Origin: Ammonifex thiophilus
Lineage (GTDB): Bacteria; Bacillota; Desulfotomaculia; Desulfotomaculales; Ammonificaceae
Reading direction: 5' to 3'
Assembly (NCBI RefSeq): GCF_003368535.1
Contig: NZ_QSLN01000007.1
Location: 16,012-80,011, forward strand
Length of the DNA stretch: 64,000 nucleotides
Positions 16,817-26,072 of this stretch are shown here, in pieces. Every line of letters starts with the position of its first letter. Positions within the stretch are counted from its first letter, which is position 1. The notes under the pieces are model-generated. The model searched no databases and was not told the origin of the DNA. It worked only from the letters and a program-made list of their open reading frames with translations. Both the position numbers and the translations under genes were made by a program.

Positions 16817-17707
16817 TTGCGCTTGCATTTCGTTCGCTGGCGTTTTCTTTGGTACGCCCTGTCTTTGGCCGTGATCCTGCCCGGCCTGGTGTCGCTCTCC
16901 TTGAGGGGCTTAAACCTGGGGATAGATTTCACCGGCGGGAGCCTCATGGAAATAGAATTTCACCGCCCGGCGGAGATCGCCAAGGTAAGGCAGGTCTTGA
17001 CCGATCTCGGCCTTAAAGATGCCATGATTCAGAAAGGCGGCGCTTCGGTCTTCCTCATCAGGACCCGCCCCCTCGAGGAAAAGCAAAGCCAGGAAGTGGT
17101 GAAGGCTTTGGAGCAAAAGATAGGGCCGCTCACTCTCCTGCGCTCGGATAAGGTGGGACCGGTCATCGGTAAGGAACTCACCCGCAAGGCTTTTCTGGCC
17201 TCCCTTCTCACTTTAGTTATCCTCCTCATTTACTTAGCCATCCGCTTCGACTTCAAACAGGGTGTGGCGGCCATAATCGGCCTGGTGCACGACGTACTGG
17301 TAGTTCTGGGTATATTTTCTATTTTTCAGCTAGAGGTGGACAGCTCCTTTGTGGCTGCGGTGCTCACCACCCTGGGCTACTCCCTGCACGACACGGTTAT
17401 CGTCTTCGACCGTATCCGTGAGAACATCAAGATAAGGAGGCTCAGCGAGCCCCTAGCCGATGTTATCAACCTTAGCATCTGGCAGACCTTGACGCGCTCC
17501 ATCAACACGGTCATGACGGTGCTCTTTGTGCTGGTGGCCCTCTACTTCCTTGGGGGCAGCACCCTGCGCAACTTCGTGCTGGCCTTGATCATAGGCGTGG
17601 TGAGTGGCGCTTACAGCTCCGTCTGCGACGCCAGCCCTATCTGGTACGATCTAAAACGCTGGGAAGAGAAGCGGCGGGCCAAGGCCCCGAAGGCCGGGAG
17701 GGCTTGA
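16817..17707 (+). CDS. secF: Protein translocase subunit SecF
   Basis: 296 residues. TM1 is followed by GIDFTGGSLMEIEF and the small periplasmic domain, then five helices with TLGYSLHDTVIVFDRIREN and RSINTVMTVL, standard for SecF. TTG start at 16817, 12 bases after GGAGG. Separate SecD and SecF chains, unlike the fused form of some Bacilli. Confidence 0.95.
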   Translation: MRLHFVRWRFLWYALSLAVILPGLVSLSLRGLNLGIDFTGGSLMEIEFHRPAEIAKVRQVLTDLGLKDAMIQKGGASVFLIRTRPLEEKQSQEVVKALEQKIGPLTLLRSDKVGPVIGKELTRKAFLASLLTLVILLIYLAIRFDFKQGVAAIIGLVHDVLVVLGIFSIFQLEVDSSFVAAVLTTLGYSLHDTVIVFDRIRENIKIRRLSEPLADVINLSIWQTLTRSINTVMTVLFVLVALYFLGGSTLRNFVLALIIGVVSGAYSSVCDASPIWYDLKRWEEKRRAKAPKAGRA

Positions 17708-17711
17708 AACG

Positions 17712-17996
17712 ATGGGAACAGCGCCTGAGCGTATCATCGTCACCGTCCTGGGAAAGGATCGCGTGGGCATTATCGCTGGGGTGGCTTCGGTATTGGCCGA
17801 GCACAACGTTAACATCTTGGACATAAGCCAAACCATTTTGCAGGAATTCTTGGCCATGATCATGATCGCCGATATAAGCCGGTGCTCGGTGGATTTGAAC
17901 ACCTTGAAGGAGCGCCTGGCGGCCAAGGGTCGGGAGCTAGGCGTGCGCATCGACGCCCAGCACGAGGATGTCTTTCTTTACATGCACCGGATATAG
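17712..17996 (+). CDS. ACT-domain protein (UPF0237 type)
   Basis: 94 residues, essentially one ACT domain: IIVTVLGKDRVGIIAGVASVLAEHNVNILD with the ligand-site glycine, ending VRIDAQHEDVFLYMHRI. ACT domains bind small ligands, usually amino acids. Such proteins are nearly always followed by a UPF0210 protein, as here, 15 bases on. Role unknown. Confidence 0.88.
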   Translation: MGTAPERIIVTVLGKDRVGIIAGVASVLAEHNVNILDISQTILQEFLAMIMIADISRCSVDLNTLKERLAAKGRELGVRIDAQHEDVFLYMHRI

Positions 17997-18011
17997 GAGG
18001 TTTTTGGAAAA

Positions 18012-19373
18012 TTGCTGACCATCCAGGAGATCTTGGAAACTATCAAAATGATCCAGGAAGAAAACCTGGACATTCGCACCATCACTCTGGGGATAAGCCT
18101 GCGGGATTGCGCTGATCCTGACCCTCAGCGCTGCTGCCGCAAGATTTACGACAAGATAACTCGCTTGGCTGCTCGTCTCGTGCAGGTGGGGGAAGAGATC
18201 GAGCAAGAGTACGGCATCCCCATTGTCAACAAGCGTATAGCCGTCACTCCCATAGCGCTGGTGGCCGAAGGGTCGGAAGTAGAAGACTACTTGCTTTTTG
18301 CCCAGACGCTGGAAAAGGCGGCCCAGGCGGTGGGGGTGGATTTCATCGGCGGATTCAGCGCCCTGGTGCACAAAGGGTTTACCCGCGGAGACCGCTTGCT
18401 CATCGAGTCCATACCTGAAGCCTTGGCTCGGACGGAACGGGTCTGCGCTTCGGTCAACGTAGCCACCACCAGAACAGGGATCAATATGGACGCGGTGGCG
18501 ATCATGGGGCACATAGTCAAAGAGACGGCCGCTCTCACGGCCGATCGGCAAGGCATAGGGGCAGCCCGACTGGTGGTCTTCGCCAACGCGCCGGAGGACA
18601 ACCCCTTCATGGCGGGGGCCTTCCACGGGATAGGGGAGCCGGAGTGTGCTGTAAATGTGGGAATAAGCGGTCCAGGTGTAGTCAAGCGCGCCATCGAGAA
18701 CATGCCCCCCGATGCCGATCTGGGAGAGCTGGCGGAGAAGATCAAAAAGATGGCCTTCAAAATTACCCGGATGGGGGAGCTGGTGGGCCGAGAAGCGGCC
18801 CGGCGGTTGGGGGTTTCCTTCGGTGTGGTCGATATCTCCTTAGCGCCCACACCAGCAGTCGGGGACAGCGTGGCCGAGATCCTGGAGGCCATGGGGATTG
18901 AGCGTTGCGGGGCACCTGGAACCACGGCGGCCCTGGCCCTGCTGAACGATGCTGTAAAGAAAGGTGGGGCCATGGCTTCTTCCTATGTGGGCGGCCTCTC
19001 CGGCGCCTTCATACCGGTGAGCGAAGACGCGGGCATGGTGCGGGCGGCAGCGGAAGGAGCCCTTTCCTTGGAGAAGCTCGAAGCTATGACCTCCGTCTGT
19101 TCGGTGGGGCTGGATATGATCGTCATACCCGGTGATACTCCGGCAGCTACCATAGCCGCTATCATCGCCGACGAGATGGCCATAGGAATGGTCAATAACA
19201 AAACCACCGGGGTGCGCATTATTCCCGCGCCGGGTAAGAAGCCAGGCGACTGGGTGGAGTTCGGGGGGCTTTTGGGCCGGGCTCCGGTTATACCGGTAAG
19301 CCGCTTCTCCCCTGCCGCCTTTATCGCCCGCGGGGGACGCATCCCTGCCCCCATCCAGAGCCTGGGTAACTGA
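18012..19373 (+). CDS. UPF0210 (DUF711/PFL-like) family protein
   Basis: 453 residues, typical UPF0210 length. Conserved stretches include [68 protein letters not shown] and the ending [14 protein letters not shown]. The fold is related to glycyl-radical enzymes, but no activity is established. TTG start with TAGGAGG. Pairing with the upstream ACT protein suggests a ligand-sensing complex. Confidence 0.88.
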   Translation: MLTIQEILETIKMIQEENLDIRTITLGISLRDCADPDPQRCCRKIYDKITRLAARLVQVGEEIEQEYGIPIVNKRIAVTPIALVAEGSEVEDYLLFAQTLEKAAQAVGVDFIGGFSALVHKGFTRGDRLLIESIPEALARTERVCASVNVATTRTGINMDAVAIMGHIVKETAALTADRQGIGAARLVVFANAPEDNPFMAGAFHGIGEPECAVNVGISGPGVVKRAIENMPPDADLGELAEKIKKMAFKITRMGELVGREAARRLGVSFGVVDISLAPTPAVGDSVAEILEAMGIERCGAPGTTAALALLNDAVKKGGAMASSYVGGLSGAFIPVSEDAGMVRAAAEGALSLEKLEAMTSVCSVGLDMIVIPGDTPAATIAAIIADEMAIGMVNNKTTGVRIIPAPGKKPGDWVEFGGLLGRAPVIPVSRFSPAAFIARGGRIPAPIQSLGN

Positions 19374-19387
19374 AGGGGAGTCGGCTC

Positions 19388-20515
19388 TTGAAGAGTTCCT
19401 GGCCGGTTATCGTGGTGGGTGCAGGACCGGCCGGAGCTCTGTGCGCTTACAGCCTGGCGCGGGCCGGCCTTTCGGTCCTGCTTTTGGAAAAGGCTTGCTT
19501 TCCCCGGGAAAAGCCTTGCGGTGGGGGGCTTACCCCCAAGGCAGCGGCCCTTCTTCCTTTTTCTTTTCAGGCGGTGGTAGATGGGGAAGTGAAAAGGGCG
19601 ATCCTGCGCCTTCCCGGCGTAAAAACCCTGGAGATCGGCTGGGGTCGGCCGGTCTGCTTTCTGGTGCGACGAGAACTCTTAGACACTTACCTGGCCGAGC
19701 AGGCCCGCCGAGCGGGAGCCTTTTTGCGGGAGGGCGAGGAAGTGGTGCAAATCGAGGAGACCGGGGAAGCACTGACCGTCATCACCGCCGGCGGGGCCAG
19801 TTATCGGGCACAGCTGGTGATAGGAGCGGACGGGGCATTAAGCCGAGTGGCACGGCTGGTCGGTCGCTCCCTCCCCCGGCGTTTTGCTTTGACCGCAGCC
19901 ATCACTCCTCCACCGGCCTGGTCCGAGAAGAGGGACACTATTCTGATAGATCTGGAAGCGCTGCCCTACGGCTACGGCTGGGTCTTCCCTAAAGCTGGTC
20001 ATCTCAATGCGGGCGTAGGCTCTTTTGCCGCCGCCCGCGAGCTACGCTTTCACTGGGAAAACTTTGCCCGGCGCAACGGACTGGGTCGGCCCCTCCGGCT
20101 GCGGGCCCACCCTCTGGCCTTAGCCGGAGAGGAGACGGAGTTAGGGCGGGGGCGAGTAATGCTCTTGGGGGACGCAGCAGGTCTGGTTGACCCCCTGACC
20201 GGCGAAGGGCTCTACGCCGCCTTCTGCAGTGCCCAGTTGGCGGCCAAGGCCATACTGGAGGAAGGGGTAGGGGAGCGGGCCGTTCCCCGGTATCGCGAGT
20301 TGGTAAAAGCTTCTCTCGGGCGCGAGTACCACTTCGCCCACCGCTTGGCTCGGCTTTTCTACCGCTTCCTTCCCCTCATCGCCCGTTACTTTTCTTCCCG
20401 GCCTGAGCAGGTTCGCCACTTCTGGGAGTTCCTCTTCTTCGGCGGGTACGCTGAGCTCTTCCGCCGGGCAGGGGCACGCTACTGGGAAAAACTTTTACGT
20501 GGCCCTTCTAGCTAG
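19388..20515 (+). CDS. FAD-dependent oxidoreductase, geranylgeranyl reductase family
   Basis: 375 residues. Rossmann FAD motif VVGAGPAGALCAYSLARAG with acidic Glu in LLLEKA, the family's CGGGLTPKA, PYGYGWVFPKAGHLNAG, and the second FAD motif GDAAGLVDPLTGEGLYAA. Relatives saturate isoprenoid chains of lipids or quinones. A polyprenyl synthase lies at 26.7 kb, but no tighter link is visible. TTG start after GGGGAG. It meets the next gene tail to tail with a 4-base overlap. Confidence 0.85.
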   Translation: MKSSWPVIVVGAGPAGALCAYSLARAGLSVLLLEKACFPREKPCGGGLTPKAAALLPFSFQAVVDGEVKRAILRLPGVKTLEIGWGRPVCFLVRRELLDTYLAEQARRAGAFLREGEEVVQIEETGEALTVITAGGASYRAQLVIGADGALSRVARLVGRSLPRRFALTAAITPPPAWSEKRDTILIDLEALPYGYGWVFPKAGHLNAGVGSFAAARELRFHWENFARRNGLGRPLRLRAHPLALAGEETELGRGRVMLLGDAAGLVDPLTGEGLYAAFCSAQLAAKAILEEGVGERAVPRYRELVKASLGREYHFAHRLARLFYRFLPLIARYFSSRPEQVRHFWEFLFFGGYAELFRRAGARYWEKLLRGPSS

Positions 20516-21894
20516 CTTAAACTGGTCGGCAGGCGCCAGGCACGAGGATAGAAATTTCTGAGCTTTCCCTGGCGGCAGTAACCCCAACCTAGAGGAAACT
20601 CCTCCACCGCTATTAGCACCCATCCTTCCTCCGCGTCTAGAGGGAACTCCTCTCCGCGCAGATAGGCTTTGAGCCTGGGATCGGAAGGGAGGAGGGACAG
20701 AACCCTTTTCGCTTGTTTGGTCTTCATCCCCAGGGCCAAGGCGTGGTCGGGCCTGAACTCACCCTGCTTAAAGATCCCTAGCCACCAGCCGGGGCGGAGT
20801 ACCCGCAAGCCCTCCAGCATCTTAAAGGGAAGGGGGACGCGGTAAATGCCCTCCCGCCACAGTATCAGCCCCTCTTCGGCTGGCGTGCCCTTCAGATGTC
20901 GTTCACAGAAGGAGCGGTAAGCCTTTGCTGCTTCTGGGGGAAGAGAATTGCCAGGGTGGGGGTGGGAAGAGGCCTTTTCCCCTTCCCTCTGTAAGAGAGC
21001 GTAAAAGTGCCCTTTTCCCGGTCCCCGGTGAGGCCAGAGGCGCACTGCTCGCGCGAGCTCGGGAAGGTAGGGGTGGATCCACTCCGGACGCCCCCGGTCG
21101 AAAAGGGGGTGCCTTTCCACTTCCACCAGGTGAAACTCGGGATGAGTCCTCAGGAAAGAGGCTATTACTTCCTCGTTTTCTTCTGGTGCGAAGGTGCAGG
21201 TAGCATAAAGCAAGAGACCCCCTGGGCGGATAAGCCGGGCGGCATGCTGCAAAATGTGGCTTTGCAAAGCGGCCATTTTGCAAACGGTCCTGGGCGACCA
21301 GCGGCGCCTGGCCTCGGGATCGAAAGCCAGAGTGGCTTCTCCCGAACAAGGAGCGTCCACCAGAACGCGGTCAAAAAGACCGGCGAAGCGCTGGGCCAGG
21401 CGGGCCGGTTCTTCCTGCAGGACTACCGCGCAGGTTACCCCCATTCTCTCCAGGTTACGGGCTAAGACGGTGACCCGTCGGGGGTTAGGGTCGTTGGCTA
21501 CCAGAACCCCGCAGTTTTGCATGCGCGCGGCCAAGTGGGTGGCCTTTCCTCCCGGTGCAGCGCAAAGATCCAGTACCCACTCCCCTGGTTGGGGATCCAG
21601 GAGAACCCCGGCTAACATGGCCGCCGGATCCTGCAGGTAGTAAAGGCCGGCAACATGGTAAGGGTGGAGGGCTGGCCGGGCTCTGGCATCCAGCACCACG
21701 AAGCCCTCCGGACACCAGGGAACTGGATCCAGGGGAAAGGGGCTACGCTTGGCGAAATGCTCAGGTAAAAGCTTCAGAGTATTCACCCGGAGCGCCGGCG
21801 GTTCGGGTCGCTTCAGGGCCTCCGCGAAAGGCTTTACTTCTTCTCCCAGAAGGCGGGCCATACGTTGGAGAAAATCTTCCCACCTGCCAGCCAT
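20512..21894 (-). CDS. rsmF: rRNA cytosine-C5 methyltransferase, NOL1/NOP2/Sun (RsmF-like)
   Basis: 460 residues read from ATG 21894. Short N-terminal RNA-binding part (PPALRVNTLKL), then the SAM domain: LDLCAAPGGKATHLAARM, DAPCSGEATLAFDP (first Cys) and YATCTFAPEENEEVI (second Cys, catalytic). A C-terminal PUA-like domain follows, as in RsmF/YebU. It methylates a cytosine of 16S rRNA. The frame stays open for 98 more codons upstream but without family resemblance. Ribosome site at the chosen ATG is weak. Confidence 0.87.
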   Translation of the reverse strand: MAGRWEDFLQRMARLLGEEVKPFAEALKRPEPPALRVNTLKLLPEHFAKRSPFPLDPVPWCPEGFVVLDARARPALHPYHVAGLYYLQDPAAMLAGVLLDPQPGEWVLDLCAAPGGKATHLAARMQNCGVLVANDPNPRRVTVLARNLERMGVTCAVVLQEEPARLAQRFAGLFDRVLVDAPCSGEATLAFDPEARRRWSPRTVCKMAALQSHILQHAARLIRPGGLLLYATCTFAPEENEEVIASFLRTHPEFHLVEVERHPLFDRGRPEWIHPYLPELARAVRLWPHRGPGKGHFYALLQREGEKASSHPHPGNSLPPEAAKAYRSFCERHLKGTPAEEGLILWREGIYRVPLPFKMLEGLRVLRPGWWLGIFKQGEFRPDHALALGMKTKQAKRVLSLLPSDPRLKAYLRGEEFPLDAEEGWVLIAVEEFPLGWGYCRQGKLRNFYPRAWRLPTSLS

Positions 21895-21981
21895 ACTTTC
21901 ATTATATCCGTCGGGAGTTTTTCGGGCGGACTGAGGAAGAATAATTCCCGGCAAAGAATATCGTGAGAGGGTGGGCGCGGG

Positions 21982-22686
21982 ATGATGATGGAGCCGATTC
22001 CCGAAGCCAAAACCTCGGCCTTGGCTCAGATGCGGGAGATGGGGACAACGGTAGTGCCGCAACCCCGCAGCAACATTCACTGTCTCACCATCGTGGGGCA
22101 GATCGAGGGACATCTGGTCCTGCCCCCGCAAAATAAAACTACCAAGTATGAGCACGTTCTCCCTCAGCTTGTTGCCCTGGAGCAGCATCCGGAGGTAGAG
22201 GGGATACTGGTGATACTCAACACGGTCGGGGGAGACGTGGAGGCGGGCTTGGCCATTGCGGAAATGTTAGCCTCTCTTTCCAAGCCCACCGTTTCCCTAG
22301 TTCTTGGCGGAGGTCATTCCATAGGGGTTCCCATCGCCGTCGGATGTCGCTACTCTTTTATCACCGAGACGGCCAGCATGACCATCCACCCCATAAGACT
22401 CACCGGCCAGGTTATAGGCGTGCCGCAGACTTGGGAGTACCTGGAAAAGATGCAAGATAGGGTCATAAAGTTTGTAGTACGGCACTCACGTATAGAAGAG
22501 TGGCGCTTTCGGGAACTGATGTTCCGCTCGGGGGAGCTGGCGCGAGACATAGGGACGGTGCTGGTGGGAAGAGAAGCGGTGGACTGCGGGCTCATTGACG
22601 AGGTGGGAGGAGTGCGGGAGGCGCTTGCCAAGCTCCGGGAACTCATAGCCCTCAACCGGGCCTCTCCTCCTCCCTTTCCCACTTGA
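21982..22686 (+). CDS. tepA: TepA/YmfB, ClpP-class serine protease-like protein
   Basis: 234 residues, ClpP/crotonase fold. Oxyanion loop [20 protein letters not shown], catalytic Ser in [11 protein letters not shown] and His in [11 protein letters not shown], with Asp near DRVIKF. It matches B. subtilis TepA, linked to protein translocation and spore development. Start ATG 21982; a second ATG follows immediately. The ylzJ-type gene next door repeats the Bacillus gene order. Confidence 0.9.
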   Translation: MMMEPIPEAKTSALAQMREMGTTVVPQPRSNIHCLTIVGQIEGHLVLPPQNKTTKYEHVLPQLVALEQHPEVEGILVILNTVGGDVEAGLAIAEMLASLSKPTVSLVLGGGHSIGVPIAVGCRYSFITETASMTIHPIRLTGQVIGVPQTWEYLEKMQDRVIKFVVRHSRIEEWRFRELMFRSGELARDIGTVLVGREAVDCGLIDEVGGVREALAKLRELIALNRASPPPFPT

Positions 22687-22699
22687 GGAGGTGAAAGTT

Positions 22700-22915
22700 T
22701 TGCTGCTTTACACTCCTCTCCCCTTAGAGCTGGTGTGGGAGGAAGGAAAAGTACCCATTCAGCGCCTCTGTTTCTTGAAAGGAGTGCCGGTGCTGGTGGA
22801 AGTCACGGGACGGGGGGAAGGTAAGATCGTGCGGGTTCTGGCCACCGATCCCTTTTCTTTCCTCGACGTGGCTTTAACGCCGGGACAGAAGGTGTGGTTT
22901 AGAGAAGGGGAATGA
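22700..22915 (+). CDS. YlzJ-like protein
   Basis: 71 residues from TTG 22700: LLYTPLPLELVWEEG, matching the YlzJ opening (MxLYTxMPxELVF). Small beta-rich protein of unknown function, regularly found after tepA in spore formers. The Shine-Dalgarno GAGGAGGTG lies 6 bases before TTG 22700; GTG 22691, also in frame, overlaps it. The stop overlaps the next ATG by 4 bases. Confidence 0.8.
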   Translation: MLLYTPLPLELVWEEGKVPIQRLCFLKGVPVLVEVTGRGEGKIVRVLATDPFSFLDVALTPGQKVWFREGE

Positions 22916-23229
22916 AGGCAGTGACTCCCAAAGAAGAGGCGAGGCTTGCCTACCTGCTGGGACAGCTGGAAAGGCGGACTAAGGAGCTGGCCTTGCAGGT
23001 GGAGAAGATGCGACTGGCCGAGTATGTGAGGCTTTTGGAGCACCCCTGGCGCTTAATGTATGTGAATTTCATTTCCGGAGTAGCGCGAGGGCTGGGGATA
23101 GCGGTGGGTTTTGCCCTGCTCAGTAGCATTTTGCTTTACTTCTTGCGGATGCTAGTGACAGCCAACCTTCCGGGGATAGGCCGCTTTATCGCGGAGATCG
23201 TACGCATGGTGGAAATGCACCTGTACTGA
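22912..23229 (+). CDS. DUF5665-type small membrane protein
   Basis: 105 residues. An N-terminal helix with charged heptads (LLGQLERRTKELALQVEKM), LEHPWRLMYVNFISGVARGLG, and a single strong membrane helix (about 63-83), as in DUF5665 proteins. Function unknown. It overlaps ylzJ in ATGA and closes the tepA cluster. The following bases to 23321 show no coding signal. Confidence 0.75.
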   Translation: MKAVTPKEEARLAYLLGQLERRTKELALQVEKMRLAEYVRLLEHPWRLMYVNFISGVARGLGIAVGFALLSSILLYFLRMLVTANLPGIGRFIAEIVRMVEMHLY

Positions 23230-23321
23230 GGCTTTCCGGGCCGCGCGGGGTGCAGATTGGAGCCGATTTTGGCAATAGTTTGCTCTGGCTTGGCAGAAAT
23301 TTCAGCCCCGTCGACTAATAA

Positions 23322-23540
23322 GCAATTGAAAAAAATTTCCACAGCCTCAGTAAAGGGTTAAAATTCACCAAATATTACGCCGTGCTCTGCATGGACGGGG
23401 ACAACATGGGCAAGTGGGTAGGGGGGCACTTTCTGAAAGATCCTGTTGCTTTGGCCGACTTTCAGCGGGCTCTCACCCGCGAACTTGATCGGTATGCCGA
23501 TTGGGTGCGCGGATTTATAAAACCGCGGATCTTCTCCGTG
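23322..23540 (+). pseudogene. cmr2: Fragment of cas10/cmr2 (palm-domain start)
   Basis: About 70 codons open in one frame, containing YYAVLCMDGDNMGKWVGG, the hallmark of the Cas10/Cmr2 palm domain. Nothing of the HD or N-terminal domains precedes it, because a stop lies at 23319. After GFIKPRIF the similarity ends and Cmr6-like sequence begins in another frame. This looks like a deletion junction that removed the rest of cmr2 and the genes between. No functional start. Confidence 0.65.
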
Positions 23541-24291
23541 GTCAGACGATCAAAAACTTTGGACCCTTCCTCGAAAAAGGGGCAAGCTACGACGGGGAGA
23601 AAGGGACTTTCCAGTTTTCTTTGCCTGGAAAGAGAGTTGTCTTTGATCCGCCCCTTATTCCCGAGCGATCCTTTTTTGAGTTGCTGGATAAACGCTGCAG
23701 GCAGGCACTCAAAAGTTCCGGGCTTGAGTTCAGAAGAATAGTCGCTCGCTTGAAGGGCCGGTTAGTGGTGGGTTTGGGAGCAGAATCAGTTTACGAAGTT
23801 TCCTTGGCCCTCTATCCGCTTTACGGTTTCCCTTGTGTGCCGGCCAGCGCATTCAAAGGGCAGTGCGCAGCGCGGTGATCTGGAAGGAATTTGGGGTAAG
23901 GAAGAGAGAGCGCTCGGCGATCCCTTATTCTGCCGCGTTTTCGGGCGGGAGGAGCGGGGAGGAGTGTGCTTTTTCGATGGGTTTCCTCTGGAGCCGCCTG
24001 TGGTGGTAGAAGACGTACTGAATCCGCACTACGCACCGTACTACCAGGAAGGCGGAGCCTTTCCCCCCGGGCGATTACTACAACCCGATTCCGGTGTTTT
24101 TCGGAGCGGTAGAAGGGGGTTCCTGGGTTTTCTATCTGAATATTGGGAAAGAAGTGGGAGAAGCCGAAGGAAAGGAATTGCTAGAAAAAACAGTCAAGTG
24201 GCTGGACTACGCCTTTTCTACTCACGGCGTGGGAGCTAAAACGGGTCTGGGCTATGGCTTGATGTCTGTGAGCGTTATCGAGCTCCGGTAG
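23501..24291 (+). pseudogene. cmr6: Frameshifted cmr6 (type III-B RAMP protein)
   Basis: Cmr6-like sequence runs through all three frames: [12 protein letters not shown] and [21 protein letters not shown] then [13 protein letters not shown] (to 23860); [15 protein letters not shown] in a second frame; ALGDPLFCRVFG, CFFDGFP and DVLNPHYAPYY in a third; DYYNPIPVFFGA, then THGVGAKTGLGYGLM in the last. Frames change near 23862, 23905 and a C-run at 24062-24067. This is the RAMP glycine-rich pattern of Cmr6. The protein cannot be made intact. Confidence 0.75.
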
Positions 24292-24505
24292 CATGGTGAC
24301 CTTGATCTCCGTGCCGAAAAGCGCGCCGTTAGTACGCCGGGGTGGAGGTGCATATGCTGGCGGCAGACTAACCGGAACAAAGGCCCTTACTCTCAGTGTG
24401 CCTGCGAGGGTTAAGAGTTAGCGCAATTCCGTACTTTGTCTAGAAAGATGCAGTAAATAAGAGTGGGTGGCCATTTTTTGCGGTTTACACCAGCAAATCT
24501 GGGGT

Positions 24506-24535
24506 TTGCTCTGTCTGCTGCCGCCATGTTATAAT
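24506..24535 (+). promoter_or_regulatory. Predicted promoter driving the CRISPR array
   Basis: TTGCTC (24506-24511), an 18-base spacer and TATAAT (24530-24535) with an upstream TG, an extended -10. It points toward the array, with about 205 bases to the first repeat. Confidence 0.5.
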
Positions 24536-24632
24536 TGCCGTCGACCTGGGCGGTTAAAGGGCGCTGGGAGCTACCTGCTGTTTGGAAGATTATAACAGAT
24601 CCAGTGCTGGCGCGGGTTTCGGGAATCGGGAG

Positions 24633-24681
24633 TTGCCGTCGACCCCCTGGGGTTTTGGGGTTAACCGAAGGTCGACGGCAA
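24633..24681. repeat. 12-bp inverted repeat in the leader, plus a third copy
   Basis: TTGCCGTCGACC at 24633-24644 and its exact complement at 24670-24681 enclose a 25-base loop with GGGGTTTTGGGG. A third copy (direct) lies at 24535-24546. It could be a transcript hairpin, a protein site, or a remnant of a different CRISPR repeat. Confidence 0.6.
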
Positions 24682-24746
24682 TCTGGAGAAGGTGGCAGGA
24701 GCTCGGAGCGAGAAAAATCAAGGCCTCCCGCCCCCAAACATGCTTC

Positions 24747-25706
24747 GTAGCAATCGAACCATTGTGGGATTGAAAGAGCGATCGAAGCGATAAAGGAGCG
24801 CTTTCCGGTCGAAGGTAGCAATCGAACCATTGTGGGATTGAAAGAGCGGCTACGAATGACCACCACCTCCTTTTGGAAGGCGTAGCAATCGAACCATTGT
24901 GGGATTGAAAGTCCACCCGGATGTTCTGTGTCCCTTTAGGCCAGTTGGTAGCAATCGAACCATTGTGGGATTGAAAGGGACGCGGCCGCCCTGGCTGCGT
25001 GCAAGCAGGCCACGTAGCAATCGAACCATTGTGGGATTGAAAGCGCGCATAGCGTCCAACACCTCTTGGGGCTTGAGCGTAGCAATCGAACCATTGTGGG
25101 ATTGAAAGTAGAAAGGGGAGGGCGTAGGCAATGGTGGAAGAGAGTAGCAATCGAACCATTGTGGGATTGAAAGCTTTTTCAACCAACCCTTGATTTCGCT
25201 TGCAATCCACGTAGCAATCGAACCATTGTGGGATTGAAAGATTTCTCTACGGTCTACACGTATAGTGCCGTTATAGTAGCAATCGAACCATTGTGGGATT
25301 GAAAGCCTGGTGGTGGAGCTGGAGCCGGGCGTTACGGTGACTGGTAGCAATCGAACCATTGTGGGATTGAAAGCCTGCTTTAGGGCGCCGTTTAGGACGC
25401 GGTGGACGCGTAGCAATCGAACCATTGTGGGATTGAAAGGCGGCTGGCTGAAGAAGGTTTCGGGGGGCAGGATGTGTAGCAATCGAACCATTGTGGGATT
25501 GAAAGTTTCCAGCTCCGGGTCTTCCGCTCGCTGGACCTCTAGGGTAGCAATCGAACCATTGTGGGATTGAAAGTTTCGCCATTAAGCCTAACAGCTCATA
25601 AGCAGAAAGAGTAGCAATCGAACCATTGTGGGATTGAAAGTGATGGAGGATACTCCCCAGGCATGGCGCGCATATGGTAGCAATCGAACCATTGTGGGAT
25701 TGAAAG
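24747..25706 (+). CRISPR. CRISPR array, 15 identical 30-bp repeats, 14 spacers
   Basis: Repeat of 30 bases beginning GTAGCAATCGAACC and ending GTGGGATTGAAAG. All 15 copies look identical, at 24747, 24815, 24882, 24948, 25014, 25079, 25144, 25211, 25276, 25344, 25410, 25476, 25544, 25611 and 25677. Spacers are 35-38 bases. The ATTGAAAG end gives the 8-base 5' handle common to type I and III crRNAs, so transcription is on the plus strand. CAATC and GATTG can form a short stem. A 13-base partial repeat (25709-25721) trails the last unit. The only cas genes nearby are the cmr remnants. Confidence 0.98.
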
Positions 25707-25749
25707 AGTGTGGGATTGAAACGAAAAGGGGAAATCGGTTCGTTGAGAT

Positions 25750-25779
25750 CCGGAGTGGCATCCGGTCTTTTTATTTTTT
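25750..25779 (+). terminator. Terminator after the CRISPR array
   Basis: Stem CCGGA / TCCGG with a 6-base loop (25750-25765), followed by TCTTTTTATTTTTT. It would end the array transcript about 45 bases after the last repeat. Confidence 0.6.
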
Positions 25780-26072
25780 GCTCATCGTGAAAGGTGTTGC
25801 GGGCGGGAGCTGGGCACTTCGTTCGCGCCAGGCACCTAGTTTTCTCTTGGAGCTTGCGCCAGGGGAGCTGGGAAATATCTTGAAAGGAAAGAATCAGGCC
25901 TGTTGAGATAGGGATCCCCTTATGCAGCTTATAAGGGAGGGGAACCTTCTTCGGTCCGGGGAATACTACAACTACTTCGAAGCGGGTACTGGGGGCGAGC
26001 CGGAGCAGGGAAGCTTACCTTGCACCAGGGGTGCTCGTCTCTGAGGGAGAAAAGGAAGGAGGTTTTAGAGCC
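25780..26072 (+). other. Non-coding gap before the yteA-type gene
   Basis: No recognisable gene. A weak promoter candidate is TTGCGC (25854-25859), 16-base spacer, TATCTT (25876-25881). A 7-bp inverted repeat CCCTTAT / ATAAGGG (25917-25937) follows. A 40-codon frame (25922-26044) has no ribosome site or recognisable product. Confidence 0.4.

Larger units (their letters stand above)
24292..24746 (+). other. CRISPR leader region, no gene seen
   Basis: Non-coding stretch between the cmr6 wreck and the first repeat. It holds a predicted promoter (24506-24535) and three copies of the 12-mer TTGCCGTCGACC, two direct and one inverted. Array orientation and the degenerate repeat at the far end mark this side as the leader. 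Confidence 0.6.

Noticed and set aside
21895..22188. N-terminal extension of the rRNA methyltransferase to 22188
   Set aside because: The added residues lie antisense to tepA, lack family similarity, and relatives start near ATG 21894.
23513..23530. TTTATAAAACCGC in the cmr wreck resembles the IS left end
   Set aside because: Only 13 bases match and the rest of the end is absent; probably chance, though the deletion junction is close.
24743..25710. Long open frames through the CRISPR array on both strands
   Set aside because: They consist of the 30-bp repeat translated over and over; no ribosome sites or family resemblance.
25922..26044. 40-codon open frame before the yteA-type gene
   Set aside because: No ribosome site, no recognisable product, and its ATG lies within a 7-bp inverted repeat.
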